Source: Polaromonas sp. OV174 (GTDB taxonomy: Bacteria; Pseudomonadota; Gammaproteobacteria; Burkholderiales; Burkholderiaceae_C). Taken from it: DNA of 34,841 bases. The notes under the pieces are model-generated. The model was given only the letters and a program-made list of their open reading frames with translations, was not told where the DNA came from and did no database searches. This document shows, piece by piece, positions 8,250-15,325 of the stretch. Where the stretch lies: NCBI RefSeq assembly GCF_900112285.1, contig NZ_FOKZ01000030.1, forward strand, positions 1-34,841. The letters are read 5' to 3'. Numbering within the stretch: the stretch's first letter is position 1; the number at the start of each line of letters is the position of its first letter. Both the position numbers and the translations under genes were made by a program.

Positions 8250-8270
8250 GGCTCGCCGTCCCGGCGAGCC
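8250..8270 (-). other. Perfect hairpin between flgE and flgF
   Basis: GGCTCGCCG and CGGCGAGCC form a perfect 9-bp stem with a three-base loop in the flgE-flgF gap. No T tract follows on the minus strand, so it is not a canonical intrinsic terminator. Inside an operon of genes needed in very different amounts (hook protein against rod subunits), a 3' stabiliser or processing site for flgE mRNA is a reasonable inference. Confidence 0.6.
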
Positions 8271-8279
8271 ATGCCGCCA

Positions 8280-9575
8280 TCAGCGCATATTGATCAGGGT
8301 CTGCATCACCTGGTCTTGCGTCTTCACCGTCTGCGAGTTGGCCTGGTAGGTGCGCTGAGCAATGATCAGGTTGACCAGCTCGGAAGTCAGATCGACGTTG
8401 GAGGCTTCCAGCGCGCCGGAAGCCAGGCCACCCAGCTTGGTGCCGGCGCCAGGCGTTCCCGTCAAAGGCTGGCCGGATACGGCGGTCTCCGCCCAGACGT
8501 TGTCGCCCTTGGATTGCAATCCGGTCGGATTGGCAAAGGATGACAGCACCACCTGGCCCAGCGTCCTGGGCTGCTCGTTCGAGTACTTGCCGGTGATGGT
8601 GCCGTCTTCATTGATGGCAATGGCGCTCAGCACGCCCGCCGTGTAGCCATCCTGGGTCAATTTCTTGACGTCATTGGGGCTGCCGAACTGGGTGGTGCCG
8701 GTGAAGTCCATGCTGTAGACCATGGGCGACGAGTCATTGCCAAAGTCAAGAGTGCCGAAATCCATCTTGCCGTTGGGTGGGTTGACAATGACACCCGCAT
8801 TGACTGCCAATGCGCCGTTCGAATCAAAGGCGGCCTGGCCGAAACTGAGACCACCATTGGCAGGCTTGGTCGGATCGACGACATCTGGCGCTACCTTGGC
8901 GCCGGTGGTGCCATCGAGCGGCCAACCATCGGCCGTCGCGTAAACCGTCCATGAGTTGATGGCCGGCGCGGGGTCTTTGACGAAGTAGGTCGTCAACTCA
9001 TGAGAGTTGCCCAGCGAGTCATAGACCGTGACCGAGTTGGCATAGTTGTAGGTCTCCGAGTTGGAGGCATTGAAGGGGACCCCCGGCGCTTTGCTGCCCG
9101 AGTTAAGGTTGAACTGGGCCGTGATATTCTTGGTTGAACTTGGCGGCATGGAGGCCGTGGGCAATTGCAGCGGCGCAGGACTGCCACCGGCCACGGCACC
9201 GTTGGCGCCCACCTGATAGCCCGTCAGCCGCAAGCCGGACGAGTTGACGATGAAGCCGTCCTTGTCCATGTCGAACTGGCCGTTGCGGGTGTAGGCGATC
9301 TCGCCGCCGGCACTGGCCAGCCGGAAAAAACCGTCACCGTTAAGAATGGCCAGGTCCAGTGCCCGGGTGCTGGTTTGTATGGAGCCTGCGGTGAAGTTCT
9401 GCACCACACCTGAGACCTTGGTGCCGAGGCCGATTTTCGAACCCGCATAGACGTCAGAAAACTGCACGCCACCCGACTTGAAGCCAAATGTTCCCGAGTT
9501 GGCAATGTTGTTGCCGATGACGTCGAGGTTGGCGGCGGCGGCATTCAGACCGCTCACCCCTTGTGCGAAACCCAT
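8280..9575 (-). CDS. flgE: Flagellar hook protein FlgE
   Basis: FlgE polymerises into the hook, the universal joint outside the cell. The 431-residue product has the conserved N-terminus QGVSGLNAAAANLDVIGNNI followed by ANSGTFGFKSGGVQFSDVYA and LGTKVSGVVQNFTAGSIQ. DLAILNGDGFFRL and YTRNGQFDMDKDGFIVN follow. A large, less conserved exposed hook domain lies in the middle. The C-terminal signature is GALEASNVDLTSELVNLIIA with QRTYQANSQTVKTQDQ. The length and the middle domain separate it from FlgF and FlgG. AAGGACATACC precedes the ATG. flgD ends 64 bases upstream, where a small hairpin lies. Confidence 0.98.
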   Translation of the reverse strand: MGFAQGVSGLNAAAANLDVIGNNIANSGTFGFKSGGVQFSDVYAGSKIGLGTKVSGVVQNFTAGSIQTSTRALDLAILNGDGFFRLASAGGEIAYTRNGQFDMDKDGFIVNSSGLRLTGYQVGANGAVAGGSPAPLQLPTASMPPSSTKNITAQFNLNSGSKAPGVPFNASNSETYNYANSVTVYDSLGNSHELTTYFVKDPAPAINSWTVYATADGWPLDGTTGAKVAPDVVDPTKPANGGLSFGQAAFDSNGALAVNAGVIVNPPNGKMDFGTLDFGNDSSPMVYSMDFTGTTQFGSPNDVKKLTQDGYTAGVLSAIAINEDGTITGKYSNEQPRTLGQVVLSSFANPTGLQSKGDNVWAETAVSGQPLTGTPGAGTKLGGLASGALEASNVDLTSELVNLIIAQRTYQANSQTVKTQDQVMQTLINMR

Positions 9576-9612
9576 GGTATGTCCTTCTTGTGAAATTAAG
9601 GTTTAGAGAGAA

Positions 9613-9627
9613 GCCGCCACTTGCGGC
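9613..9627 (-). other. Small hairpin between flgD and flgE
   Basis: GCCGC-CACTT-GCGGC forms a 5-bp stem with a five-base loop in the gap between the flgD stop and the flgE start. There is no T tract. It could affect mRNA stability or FlgE translation, but a stem this short can also arise by chance. Confidence 0.3.
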
Positions 9628-9639
9628 CCAGACTCAGAT

Positions 9640-10302
9640 TTAAAGAATCAGACGAACGTCATCGAGGGTGGCGATACGGCCAGCCCCCAGATCAAGCTCA
9701 ACACCGCGGGGACCCTGTGCAACACTCGTCACCGCCGCATAGGTCAGCGCACGGGATTGCACCGCCACATCCCCACTCATGGATTTCACGCTGATGGTGT
9801 AGCCCCCTTCAGCCGCCACGGATCCGTCATCGGCCAGGCCATCCCACGACAGCGTCTTGAGACCGGTTGACAAACTGCCCAAATCAAAAGTGCGAACCGT
9901 TTCTCCGGCTGCATTGGTGATAGTGACCTTCACCGACTCCGCGCCTTGCGTCTCAATCGCAAACGGCATCTCCTTGCCCGCCTCAAGCTTCAGGTCAGAC
10001 CCCGGCACAAGCACCTGGCGCCCCACCAAGGCCGCGGACTGCAAGACCTGGTTGGTCCCACTCTGGTCAAGCAGCGACTGAAACGCGGCATTGAGTTTTT
10101 CAATGCCGCTGACCGTGCTCATTTGCGCCAACTGCGACGTCAGTTCCGCGTTGTCCAGAGGATTGAGAGGGTCCTGGTTATTGAGTTGTGAGACCAGCAA
10201 CTTCAGAAAGCGCTGCTCACTCTCTGCACCCGTGGTTCCGCCAGGGTTCAACGCACCCAGCCCACTGGTGTCTTTCGTTGCGTTCACGCCATTCACTGCC
10301 AT
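9640..10302 (-). CDS. flgD: Flagellar hook cap (scaffold) protein FlgD
   Basis: FlgD caps the growing hook and guides FlgE assembly. The 220-residue product has the N-terminal FlgD block SEQRFLKLLVSQLNNQDPLN followed by PLDNAELTSQLAQMSTVSGI and EKLN. A C-terminal Ig/FnIII and tudor-like part follows (FDLGSLSTGLKTLSWDGLAD, GGYTISV), and the protein ends in an aliphatic strand (GRIATLDDVRLIL). The ATG at 10302 has GGAAAG upstream with a slightly long spacer. It lies between flgC and flgE in the standard order. Confidence 0.97.
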   Translation of the reverse strand: MAVNGVNATKDTSGLGALNPGGTTGAESEQRFLKLLVSQLNNQDPLNPLDNAELTSQLAQMSTVSGIEKLNAAFQSLLDQSGTNQVLQSAALVGRQVLVPGSDLKLEAGKEMPFAIETQGAESVKVTITNAAGETVRTFDLGSLSTGLKTLSWDGLADDGSVAAEGGYTISVKSMSGDVAVQSRALTYAAVTSVAQGPRGVELDLGAGRIATLDDVRLIL

Positions 10303-10336
10303 AAAAAATCTTTCCGGTAATTAGTAGGTCGACGGT

Positions 10337-10753
10337 TTACTGCCCGATCGACAGCGTTTTCAACATCATGGTTTTGGCCGTATTGAGCACTTCGACATTG
10401 GCCTGGTAGGAGCGCGAGGCAGAGATCATGTTGACCATTTCCTCGACGACATTGACGTTGGGCATGGCGACATAACCCTCGGCATTGGCTTGCGGATTCT
10501 TGGGGTCATGCACCATGCGCAGGGGCGATGGATCTTCCATGACCCTAGCCACCCTGACGCCACCAATATCCGAACCGCCGGACGGCGCCATCTCGAACAC
10601 CACCTGACGTGCGCGATAAGGCTGGCCATCGGGGCCGGCGACGCTGTCGGCGTTGGCCAGGTTGCTGGCGGTGGTGTTCATGCGCTGGGATTGCGCCGTC
10701 ATGGCGGAACCCGCAATGTCAAAAATACCCACTGAATGATTGGAAAACGGCAC
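10337..10753 (-). CDS. flgC: Flagellar proximal rod protein FlgC
   Basis: FlgC is a proximal rod subunit. At 138 residues it matches the family. Motifs are FDIAGSAMTAQSQRMNTTAS followed by NLANADSV, GQPYRARQVVFE, DPKNPQANAEGYVAMPNVNV and VEEMVNMISASRSYQANVEV. The start is a GTG at 10753 with CCGGAG seven bases upstream; no upstream ATG is available in frame before flgB. It lies 17 bases after flgB, consistent with one transcript. Confidence 0.97.
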   Translation of the reverse strand: MPFSNHSVGIFDIAGSAMTAQSQRMNTTASNLANADSVAGPDGQPYRARQVVFEMAPSGGSDIGGVRVARVMEDPSPLRMVHDPKNPQANAEGYVAMPNVNVVEEMVNMISASRSYQANVEVLNTAKTMMLKTLSIGQ

Positions 10754-10770
10754 GTGCTGACTCCGGATAG

Positions 10771-11178
10771 TTACTGCTGTATCGCCGACAGCAGCGATTT
10801 GATTTTTCCGCCAAGAATCGTCAGATTGGCTTCGTAGCGCAGGGCGTTATCGGCAAAATTGACGCGCTCTACATCCATCTCCACAGTGTTGCCGTCCAGG
10901 CTTGACTGATTGGGTGTTCGATACATCAAATCCGCACTGCCAGCCGCGCTCGCCTCACCGGGCAAGTGCCGGGAGGATGTGGTCGCCAGCGACACGGATT
11001 GGGATTGCCTGCCGCGCTCCACCGCTTGCGTCAGGGCGCTGCTGAATTCGAAGTCGCGCGCCTTGAAGTTGGGCGTGTCCGCATGGGCAATATTGGCCGA
11101 CAAGACCTCTTGCCGACGGGCGCGCAGGTTGATCGCCTCCTGATGGAAGCGGAGGGCAGAATCCAGCTTGTCGATCAT
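10771..11178 (-). CDS. flgB: Flagellar proximal rod protein FlgB
   Basis: FlgB is a proximal rod subunit near the MS-ring and export gate. The 135-residue product shows the family N-terminus ALRFHQEAINLRARRQEVLS followed by ANIAHADTPNFKARDFEF. The C-terminal helix has VDMDVERVNF-like text (VEMDVERVNFADNALRYEAN) and LTILGGKIKSLLSAIQQ. The ATG at 11178 is preceded by GGCGACGGAAAA. It is the first gene of the minus-strand flgB-J run and is divergent from flgA, so its promoter should lie in 11179-11512. Confidence 0.97.
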   Translation of the reverse strand: MIDKLDSALRFHQEAINLRARRQEVLSANIAHADTPNFKARDFEFSSALTQAVERGRQSQSVSLATTSSRHLPGEASAAGSADLMYRTPNQSSLDGNTVEMDVERVNFADNALRYEANLTILGGKIKSLLSAIQQ

Positions 11179-11512
11179 TTTTCCGTCGCCTTAATTCACA
11201 TCGCTGGCCTGGCCGACCAGGCATCTTTGATTGAAAACAATTTTAGGCAGGCCCCCCCCAAACAATCGCCTGAACAGATGGACTTTCAAGGTCCAGTTCA
11301 ACGCTTTTCGCGGATGCTCAGCAAAAGGAATTAAAGCCTTGAGTCGACGATTTCCATAGGCCGAACAGCGCCCGGATTGCCCGCCAGTTCAAGCCGAGGT
11401 GCCGGCCTTGAGCTTTCTAAAATGCAGCTACGCGAGGGGCGCGACAGCGCCGCCGACCGATGCGAACAAAGGCGTGTTGGGCGTGTTTATTTTTCACAAG
11501 AGAGCCCTGCAA
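11179..11512. promoter_or_regulatory. Divergent flgB-flgA intergenic region
   Basis: This 334-base non-coding stretch lies between the divergent flgB and flgA starts and must hold promoters for the flgB-J operon and for flgA. It contains a G8 run on the minus strand (C8 at 11252-11259 on the plus strand) and an AT-rich block around 11229-11245 with ATTG-AAAA-CAAT symmetry. I could not identify a convincing sigma-70, sigma-54 or sigma-28 core here by eye. Control by FlhDC or another flagellar master regulator is expected from family knowledge, not shown. Confidence 0.5.
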
Positions 11513-12229
11513 ATGTCCACGCACATCTCACTGCACAGGCAGGCGTCGGCCGTCCTGCTCATGGCCCTAGCGACTGCGGCCGTACTGGCAACGCCAGCGC
11601 ACGGCGCCGCACCGCTGAGCGGCAAGGTGGCGCCGGTGATAGAGCAGTTTCTAGTCCGTCAGACGGCGGGCCTGCCGGGCAAGGTGAGCATCAGCTTGAG
11701 CACGCCGCGCTCTGGCGAGCTGCCGCCCTGCGAAACCGCCGAGCCCTTTTTACCCAGCGGCGCGCGTTTGTGGGGCAAGGTGTCGGTGGGCGTGCGCTGC
11801 AACAGCGGCCCGCCATGGATCCGCTATGTGCAGGCCTACATCGCCGTGCAGGGCAGCTACTATGTCGCGGCGCGCGCCATAGACGCGGGTCAAGCGCTAG
11901 CGCCAGGCGATACCGAGATGCGCGAAGGCGACCTCACCCTTTTGCCTCACAGCGTTGTCGTCGACCCGGCACAACTGAACGGCGTGATCGCCTCCAACCG
12001 TATCGCCTCGGGCATGCCGATACGGCGGGAATTGCTGCGCGAGGTGTTTCTGCTGCGGCAAGGGCAAACCGTCAAAGTGCTGACGCAAGGCGCCGGCTAT
12101 ATGGTCAGCGGCGAAGGCAAGGCCATGACCCATGCGGCCGTCGGCGCCCTTGTTCAGGTGAAAATGCAGAGTGGGCAAGTGCTCAGCGGCATCGTTCGCC
12201 CGGACGGCAGCGTGGAACGGTCGAATTGA
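11513..12229 (+). CDS. flgA: Flagellar P-ring assembly chaperone FlgA
   Basis: FlgA is the periplasmic chaperone needed for P-ring (FlgI) assembly. I start it at the ATG at 11513 (MSTHISLHRQASAVLLMALA), which gives a 238-residue product with a proper signal peptide ending near PAHGA. The frame is open further upstream, but that part has no secretion signal. The C-terminal SAF-type domain is visible: YYVAARAIDAGQALAPGDTE, GVIASNRIASGMPIRRELLR, GQTVKVLTQGAGYMVSGEGK, VQVKMQSGQVLSGIVRPDGS. The ribosome site (AAGAGAG) is weak. It is divergent from flgB and followed by flgM and flgN on the same strand. Confidence 0.95.
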   Translation: MSTHISLHRQASAVLLMALATAAVLATPAHGAAPLSGKVAPVIEQFLVRQTAGLPGKVSISLSTPRSGELPPCETAEPFLPSGARLWGKVSVGVRCNSGPPWIRYVQAYIAVQGSYYVAARAIDAGQALAPGDTEMREGDLTLLPHSVVVDPAQLNGVIASNRIASGMPIRRELLREVFLLRQGQTVKVLTQGAGYMVSGEGKAMTHAAVGALVQVKMQSGQVLSGIVRPDGSVERSN

Positions 12230-12254
12230 TTTTGGCCAGTTTGCTGCGCCAGCC

Positions 12255-12281
12255 TAAAGTTTCGACCTGAAGCGCCGTTAT
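12255..12281 (+). promoter_or_regulatory. Sigma-28 (FliA) promoter of flgMN
   Basis: TAAAGTTT (12255-12262), an exact 11-base spacer, and GCCGTTAT (12274-12281) match the enterobacterial FliA consensus TAAAGTTT-N11-GCCGATAA in 14 of 16 positions. It lies 28 bases upstream of the flgM start. This supports a class 3 promoter that makes extra FlgM and FlgN once sigma-28 is released. Confidence 0.9.
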
Positions 12282-12309
12282 AGCGAAGAGAGTCCCCGAG
12301 GAAACCATC

Positions 12310-12603
12310 ATGAAAATCGATCAGAACGTTACTTTTATTAAAAAAGTGGCAACCACGCCAGCCCCGGTGGCGGCCAAGGACGGCACCAGCGAGCTGACCC
12401 AGGCGCTGCCCGTTGCGGCTGGCCAGCCGCGCGCGTCCTCGCCGACTCCCTTGCTGCCATCGACCCATGGCGATTTTGATGCCGCCCGCGTTGCCGAAAT
12501 CCGCGAGAGCATCAGCGCCGGTCGTTATCAGATCAATCCCGCCAAAATTGCCGATGGCCTGCTGGCTACCGTGCAGGACTTGCTGAATCCCAAAGCGCCA
12601 TGA
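12310..12603 (+). CDS. flgM: Anti-sigma-28 factor FlgM
   Basis: FlgM binds FliA (sigma-28) and holds late flagellar genes off until it is exported through the completed hook-basal body. The 97-residue protein is mostly disordered and Pro/Ala-rich at the N-terminus. The conserved C-terminal sigma-binding helices are FDAARVAEIRESISAGRYQI and NPAKIADGLLATVQDLL. GAGGAAACCATC precedes the ATG. The sigma-28 promoter upstream gives the known feedback arrangement. Its stop overlaps the flgN start as ATGA. Confidence 0.96.
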   Translation: MKIDQNVTFIKKVATTPAPVAAKDGTSELTQALPVAAGQPRASSPTPLLPSTHGDFDAARVAEIRESISAGRYQINPAKIADGLLATVQDLLNPKAP

Positions 12604-13058
12604 GCCAGCTACTGCTCAATCACCTGACCCGGGAACACGCGGCGATCGGGGATTTTCTCGAACTGCTGGACCAGGAAGCCGAGGCCATGACCCATGGCGA
12701 CTTCGCCAAACTGCCCGGGCTGGTGGATCGCAAGTCGCGACTGGCCGACCAGATCACCTTCTTTAGCCGTCAACGCGAGATAGAGCAAGAGACCCTGGGT
12801 TATCCGGCTGGCCGCAGCGGTGCCGAGGCGGTCGTCGCCGCTGGCGGAGAGGCCATGCAGAAAGCCTGGCGGGATTTACGCGACCTCGCGGCGCAGGCCC
12901 ATGAGCGGAATCACCGCAATGGCGTGATGATTCACACCCATCTGGACTACACCCGGCAAGCCATCAGCTTTCTGCACGCCAAGACCCAGCCGCTGTACGG
13001 ACCGAACGGCACGCACCACACGGGCGCCAGCACGGGCAAGCCCCTCGCCCTGGGTTAA
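12600..13058 (+). CDS. flgN: Flagellar export chaperone FlgN
   Basis: FlgN is a cytoplasmic, helical export chaperone for the hook-filament junction proteins FlgK and FlgL. The 152-residue product is predicted all-helical, with the FlgN-type segments FLELLDQEAEAMTHGDFAKL, PGLVDRKSRLADQITFFSRQ and HERNHRNGVMIHTHLDYTRQ, and a low-complexity Gly/Thr/His tail. The start overlaps flgM by four bases (ATGA), so translation is coupled. Its clients flgK and flgL are not in this window. Identity rests on family patterns plus the flgAMN context. Confidence 0.9.
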   Translation: MSQLLLNHLTREHAAIGDFLELLDQEAEAMTHGDFAKLPGLVDRKSRLADQITFFSRQREIEQETLGYPAGRSGAEAVVAAGGEAMQKAWRDLRDLAAQAHERNHRNGVMIHTHLDYTRQAISFLHAKTQPLYGPNGTHHTGASTGKPLALG

Positions 13059-13077
13059 GCCCACCTGGGCCTCCCAC

Positions 13078-13105
13078 AAAAAAGCCGAAGTTCCGGGTTG
13101 CGGCT
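13078..13105 (-). terminator. Probable terminator of the Lrp-type gene
   Basis: On the minus strand AGCCG...CGGCT pairs around a 13-base loop and is followed by six T residues, beginning just after the stop of the regulator gene. The stem is short and the loop large, so it may be weak. Confidence 0.5.
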
Positions 13106-13110
13106 GCGGC

Positions 13111-13569
13111 TCAGCCCGGCAGCAGCGGCAGGTCGGCTTTTTTCAGCGTGCGCAGCACAAAGCTGGACTTGCTGTGGCGTATGCCCTTGATCTTGTAGAG
13201 CCGCTCGCGCAGCAGCCGCTCATAGTCCTTGGTGTCATGCACGGCGATGCGCAGCAAATAGTCGTATTCGCCCGATAGCAGCCAGGCCTCTATCACCTCG
13301 GGAATGGCGGCCAGGGTTTCACCAAACTTCTCCAGCGTGTTGTCGGAGTGGCTGTCCAGCGTGACCTGCACCATCACGGTGTCACCCAGACCCAGCGCCT
13401 GGGCATTGAGGCGCACCGTATAGCCCTCTATCACCCCGGCCTCTTCCATCTTCTTGATGCGGCCCCAGCACGGCGATGGGCTCAGGCCGACGGCCTGGCC
13501 GATGTCTTGCAGGCTGGTGCGCGAGTCGGCCTGCAAGACCTGAAGAATTTTTCGATCAAATAAATCCAT
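13111..13569 (-). CDS. Lrp/AsnC-family transcriptional regulator
   Basis: This is a DNA-binding regulator of the feast/famine family. The 152-residue length is typical. The N-terminal winged helix-turn-helix (about residues 3-55) reads LFDRKILQVLQADSRTSLQD then IGQAVGLSPSPCWGRIKKME. The C-terminal ligand-binding RAM domain (about 68-145) includes VMVQVTLDSHSDNTLEKFGE and LLSGEYDYLLRIAVHDTKDY. The SPSPCW...R recognition-helix pattern is typical of the DecR/BkdR-like branch, which often responds to amino acids, but the effector cannot be read here. The upstream region (13570-13716) is very AT-rich for this genome and may hold its own operator. A convergent flgN precedes it, and a creatininase-family gene lies behind it on the same strand. 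Confidence 0.93.
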   Translation of the reverse strand: MDLFDRKILQVLQADSRTSLQDIGQAVGLSPSPCWGRIKKMEEAGVIEGYTVRLNAQALGLGDTVMVQVTLDSHSDNTLEKFGETLAAIPEVIEAWLLSGEYDYLLRIAVHDTKDYERLLRERLYKIKGIRHSKSSFVLRTLKKADLPLLPG

Positions 13570-13716
13570 TTGGATAATTTATCTGAATTTTCTCAATTTA
13601 AAGAATATTTATCTTCAATTCAGAAATTAAGCAGCAAATCAAGCAAATCCTTCCAGCCCCTCTGGCGGATACTTTCAGTCATGGCAGCGGACTTACCGGC
13701 CCGCCTGACAGCACAC

Positions 13717-13758
13717 AGCCCCCAGCAGGTTACCGCCAGCTGGGGGCTTTGGTTTTTT
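13717..13758 (+). terminator. Strong plus-strand intrinsic terminator without an obvious gene
   Basis: AGCCCCCAGC (13717-13726) pairs perfectly with GCTGGGGGCT (13739-13748) and is followed by TTGGTTTTTT. This is a clear plus-strand terminator, yet both neighbouring genes are on the minus strand. The 150 bases before it are AT-rich and contain no convincing protein gene. It could end a small RNA or a transcript divergent from the Lrp gene. Confidence 0.8.
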
Positions 13759-13781
13759 GAGATGGACGATACGCCCGGCAG

Positions 13782-14621
13782 TCAGAACGCGGTGTGCTGA
13801 CTCAGCGTATCGGCCGGCAATTGGTCTACCTGCTGCAGCAGCAGCGCCAAACTGCGGCCCATGGCGTCCAGCAGCGCCCGGCCTTTTTCGGCGCTCGCGG
13901 CGGCGGCATTGCCGACCGCGCCCTGCGGGTTGTAGTCCTGCATTTGCCAGGCCAGCTTGGCACTGCGGCCATCCCCCAGGATGCTGAACCTCTCAGAGCG
14001 GTCCTGCGAGGTGGAATGAAAGCTCTGCGCCTTGGCCATGTCCACTTGTTCAGGCTTGAGCGCCAGCATCATGGAGGTTTCGATCTCGCCGGCGTGAATG
14101 CCGAAGCGGTGCTCATGCGCGCTGAACAGCCCCGTGACCGCATCGCCCAATGGCAGGTTGAAGGAGTTCACGCTGTAGACCAGCATGCCAAGGCGCGCCC
14201 GCAGATCACGCGCCACCACATCGAGCAGCCCCACCTGGCCGCCGTGCGAATTGAGCAGCACCAGCCTCTTGACGCCAGTGGCCGCCACAGACTCGGCCAG
14301 CTCGGTCCAGAGCCGGATGATGGTTTCAGCTTTCAAGGTGAGCGTGCCGGCAAAGCGCGTGTGCTCGGGGCTGAAACCGACCGATTGCGTGGGCAGAAAC
14401 AACAGCGGCAAATCTGCCGGCAGATGCGGCAGGGCCGCCGTCACCACCCCATCAACCAGGGTCGCATCGACATTGAGCGGCAGGTGCGGGCCATGCTGCT
14501 CTATGGCCGCAACCGGCAGCACGGCGATACAGCGAGCCAGGTCAAGACCGGAAAAGTCGGGGCTTTTCAGGTCGGCCCAGAAGCGGGACGGGGCAGTGAG
14601 TTTGGGTGGCGCAGAGGACAT
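13782..14621 (-). CDS. Creatininase-family amidohydrolase
   Basis: Members of this metal-dependent superfamily cleave cyclic or linear amides (creatinine, formamidopyrimidine, or peptide steps in mycofactocin maturation). The 279-residue product shows the metal-site pattern: PVAAIEQHGPHLPLNVDATL with Glu41, His43 and Asp52, then LVLLNSHGGQVGLLDVVARD, and HAGEIETSMMLALKP with the third Glu. The substrate cannot be assigned, because divergent members share all these residues. No clear ribosome site precedes the ATG at 14621, and no closer in-frame ATG precedes the conserved block. It stands alone, with the Lrp-type gene 212 bases downstream and a long repeat element upstream. Confidence 0.9.
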   Translation of the reverse strand: MSSAPPKLTAPSRFWADLKSPDFSGLDLARCIAVLPVAAIEQHGPHLPLNVDATLVDGVVTAALPHLPADLPLLFLPTQSVGFSPEHTRFAGTLTLKAETIIRLWTELAESVAATGVKRLVLLNSHGGQVGLLDVVARDLRARLGMLVYSVNSFNLPLGDAVTGLFSAHEHRFGIHAGEIETSMMLALKPEQVDMAKAQSFHSTSQDRSERFSILGDGRSAKLAWQMQDYNPQGAVGNAAAASAEKGRALLDAMGRSLALLLQQVDQLPADTLSQHTAF

Positions 14622-14744
14622 GAAGGTATTTTCAGGCTATTCCGGGGCTTGTCTTTGAATTTTTGATTGTTTTGGCATCTAGGGCAATTGGGACGGTCGC
14701 AAGCCGCTATTTAATTGATAGCAAGTTGGTTTTGCTGAGGATGG

Positions 14745-15257
14745 CTGGCCGGGTCTCGCCCCGGCGGGCGAGGCACTTTTCTTTGCTTCGCCAAAGAAAA
14801 GTACCCAAAAGAAAGGCGACCCGCAGTCTGGGTCCCTGCGCTTCGCTTCGGGCAACCTGCGCTGCTCGACTCCGGCGGGGGTCCGCAGAACTCGCTTCGC
14901 TCAAACAACTGCGGCCCTGATCCCGCCTCCATCTGCGCTGCTCGGCCCAGCCAGGACGGGTTGGGGGAAAAGAAATCGGAATCGGGGAGCAGAACGCGCA
15001 AAGCGCGTTCTGCGTATTTGGCTGTTTGTATAAGCCCTTCTGGCTGCGCCGAGGAGCGCAGGGCCAGACGGATCAGGGCTCGTGCTTGTCTGAGCCGCAG
15101 GCGAGTTTGCACGAGACCCCGACTGGACCGAGCACCGCAGGGTGCCCGTAGCGAAGCGCAGGGTCGCAGACAGCAGGGTCGCCTTTTCTTTGCTTACTTT
15201 CTTTTGGCGAAGCAAAAGAAAGTAAGTAGCCGCCGGGCTACCCCCGGCCTCCACCCT
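14745..15257. repeat. Long imperfect palindromic repeat element, about 0.5 kb
   Basis: The 704-base gap between the creatininase and radical SAM genes is dominated by an imperfect inverted repeat whose two arms (about 14745-14965 and 15035-15257) mirror each other. Clear matched blocks are GGCGACCC at 14815-14822 against GGGTCGCC at 15176-15183, the pair CTTTGCTTCGCCAAAGAAAA and CTTTTGGCGAAGCAAAAGAA, and CCTGCGCTTCGCT against AGCGAAGCGCAGG. The centre is a perfect 10-bp hairpin, CAGAACGCGC-AAA-GCGCGTTCTG (14990-15012). Several frames are open across it, but they follow from its GC-rich symmetry and none resembles a known protein. It looks like a non-autonomous, MITE-like or REP-like dispersed element; similar text recurs in Comamonadaceae intergenic regions as far as I recall. 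Confidence 0.8.
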
Positions 15258-15325
15258 CAGAAAAACCCACCAAAGATCAACTCAATAGCCGTCTACACCA
15301 CCATTCACCAGACCAACAAACCACA

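Noticed and set aside
11179..11512. Sigma-54 or sigma-28 promoter for flgB or flgA
   Set aside because: No GG-N10-GC with the expected context and no TAAA-N15-GCCGATAA match could be found by eye on either strand.
13570..13800. Possible 76-codon plus-strand gene next to the Lrp-type gene
   Set aside because: It runs through the stem of a strong terminator, has no ribosome site, and its translation has no familiar pattern.
14701..14725. Fifth copy of the short dispersed repeat (GCTATTTAATTGATAGC)
   Set aside because: It has the ATAGC half but lacks the TACT start and the GCGC end.
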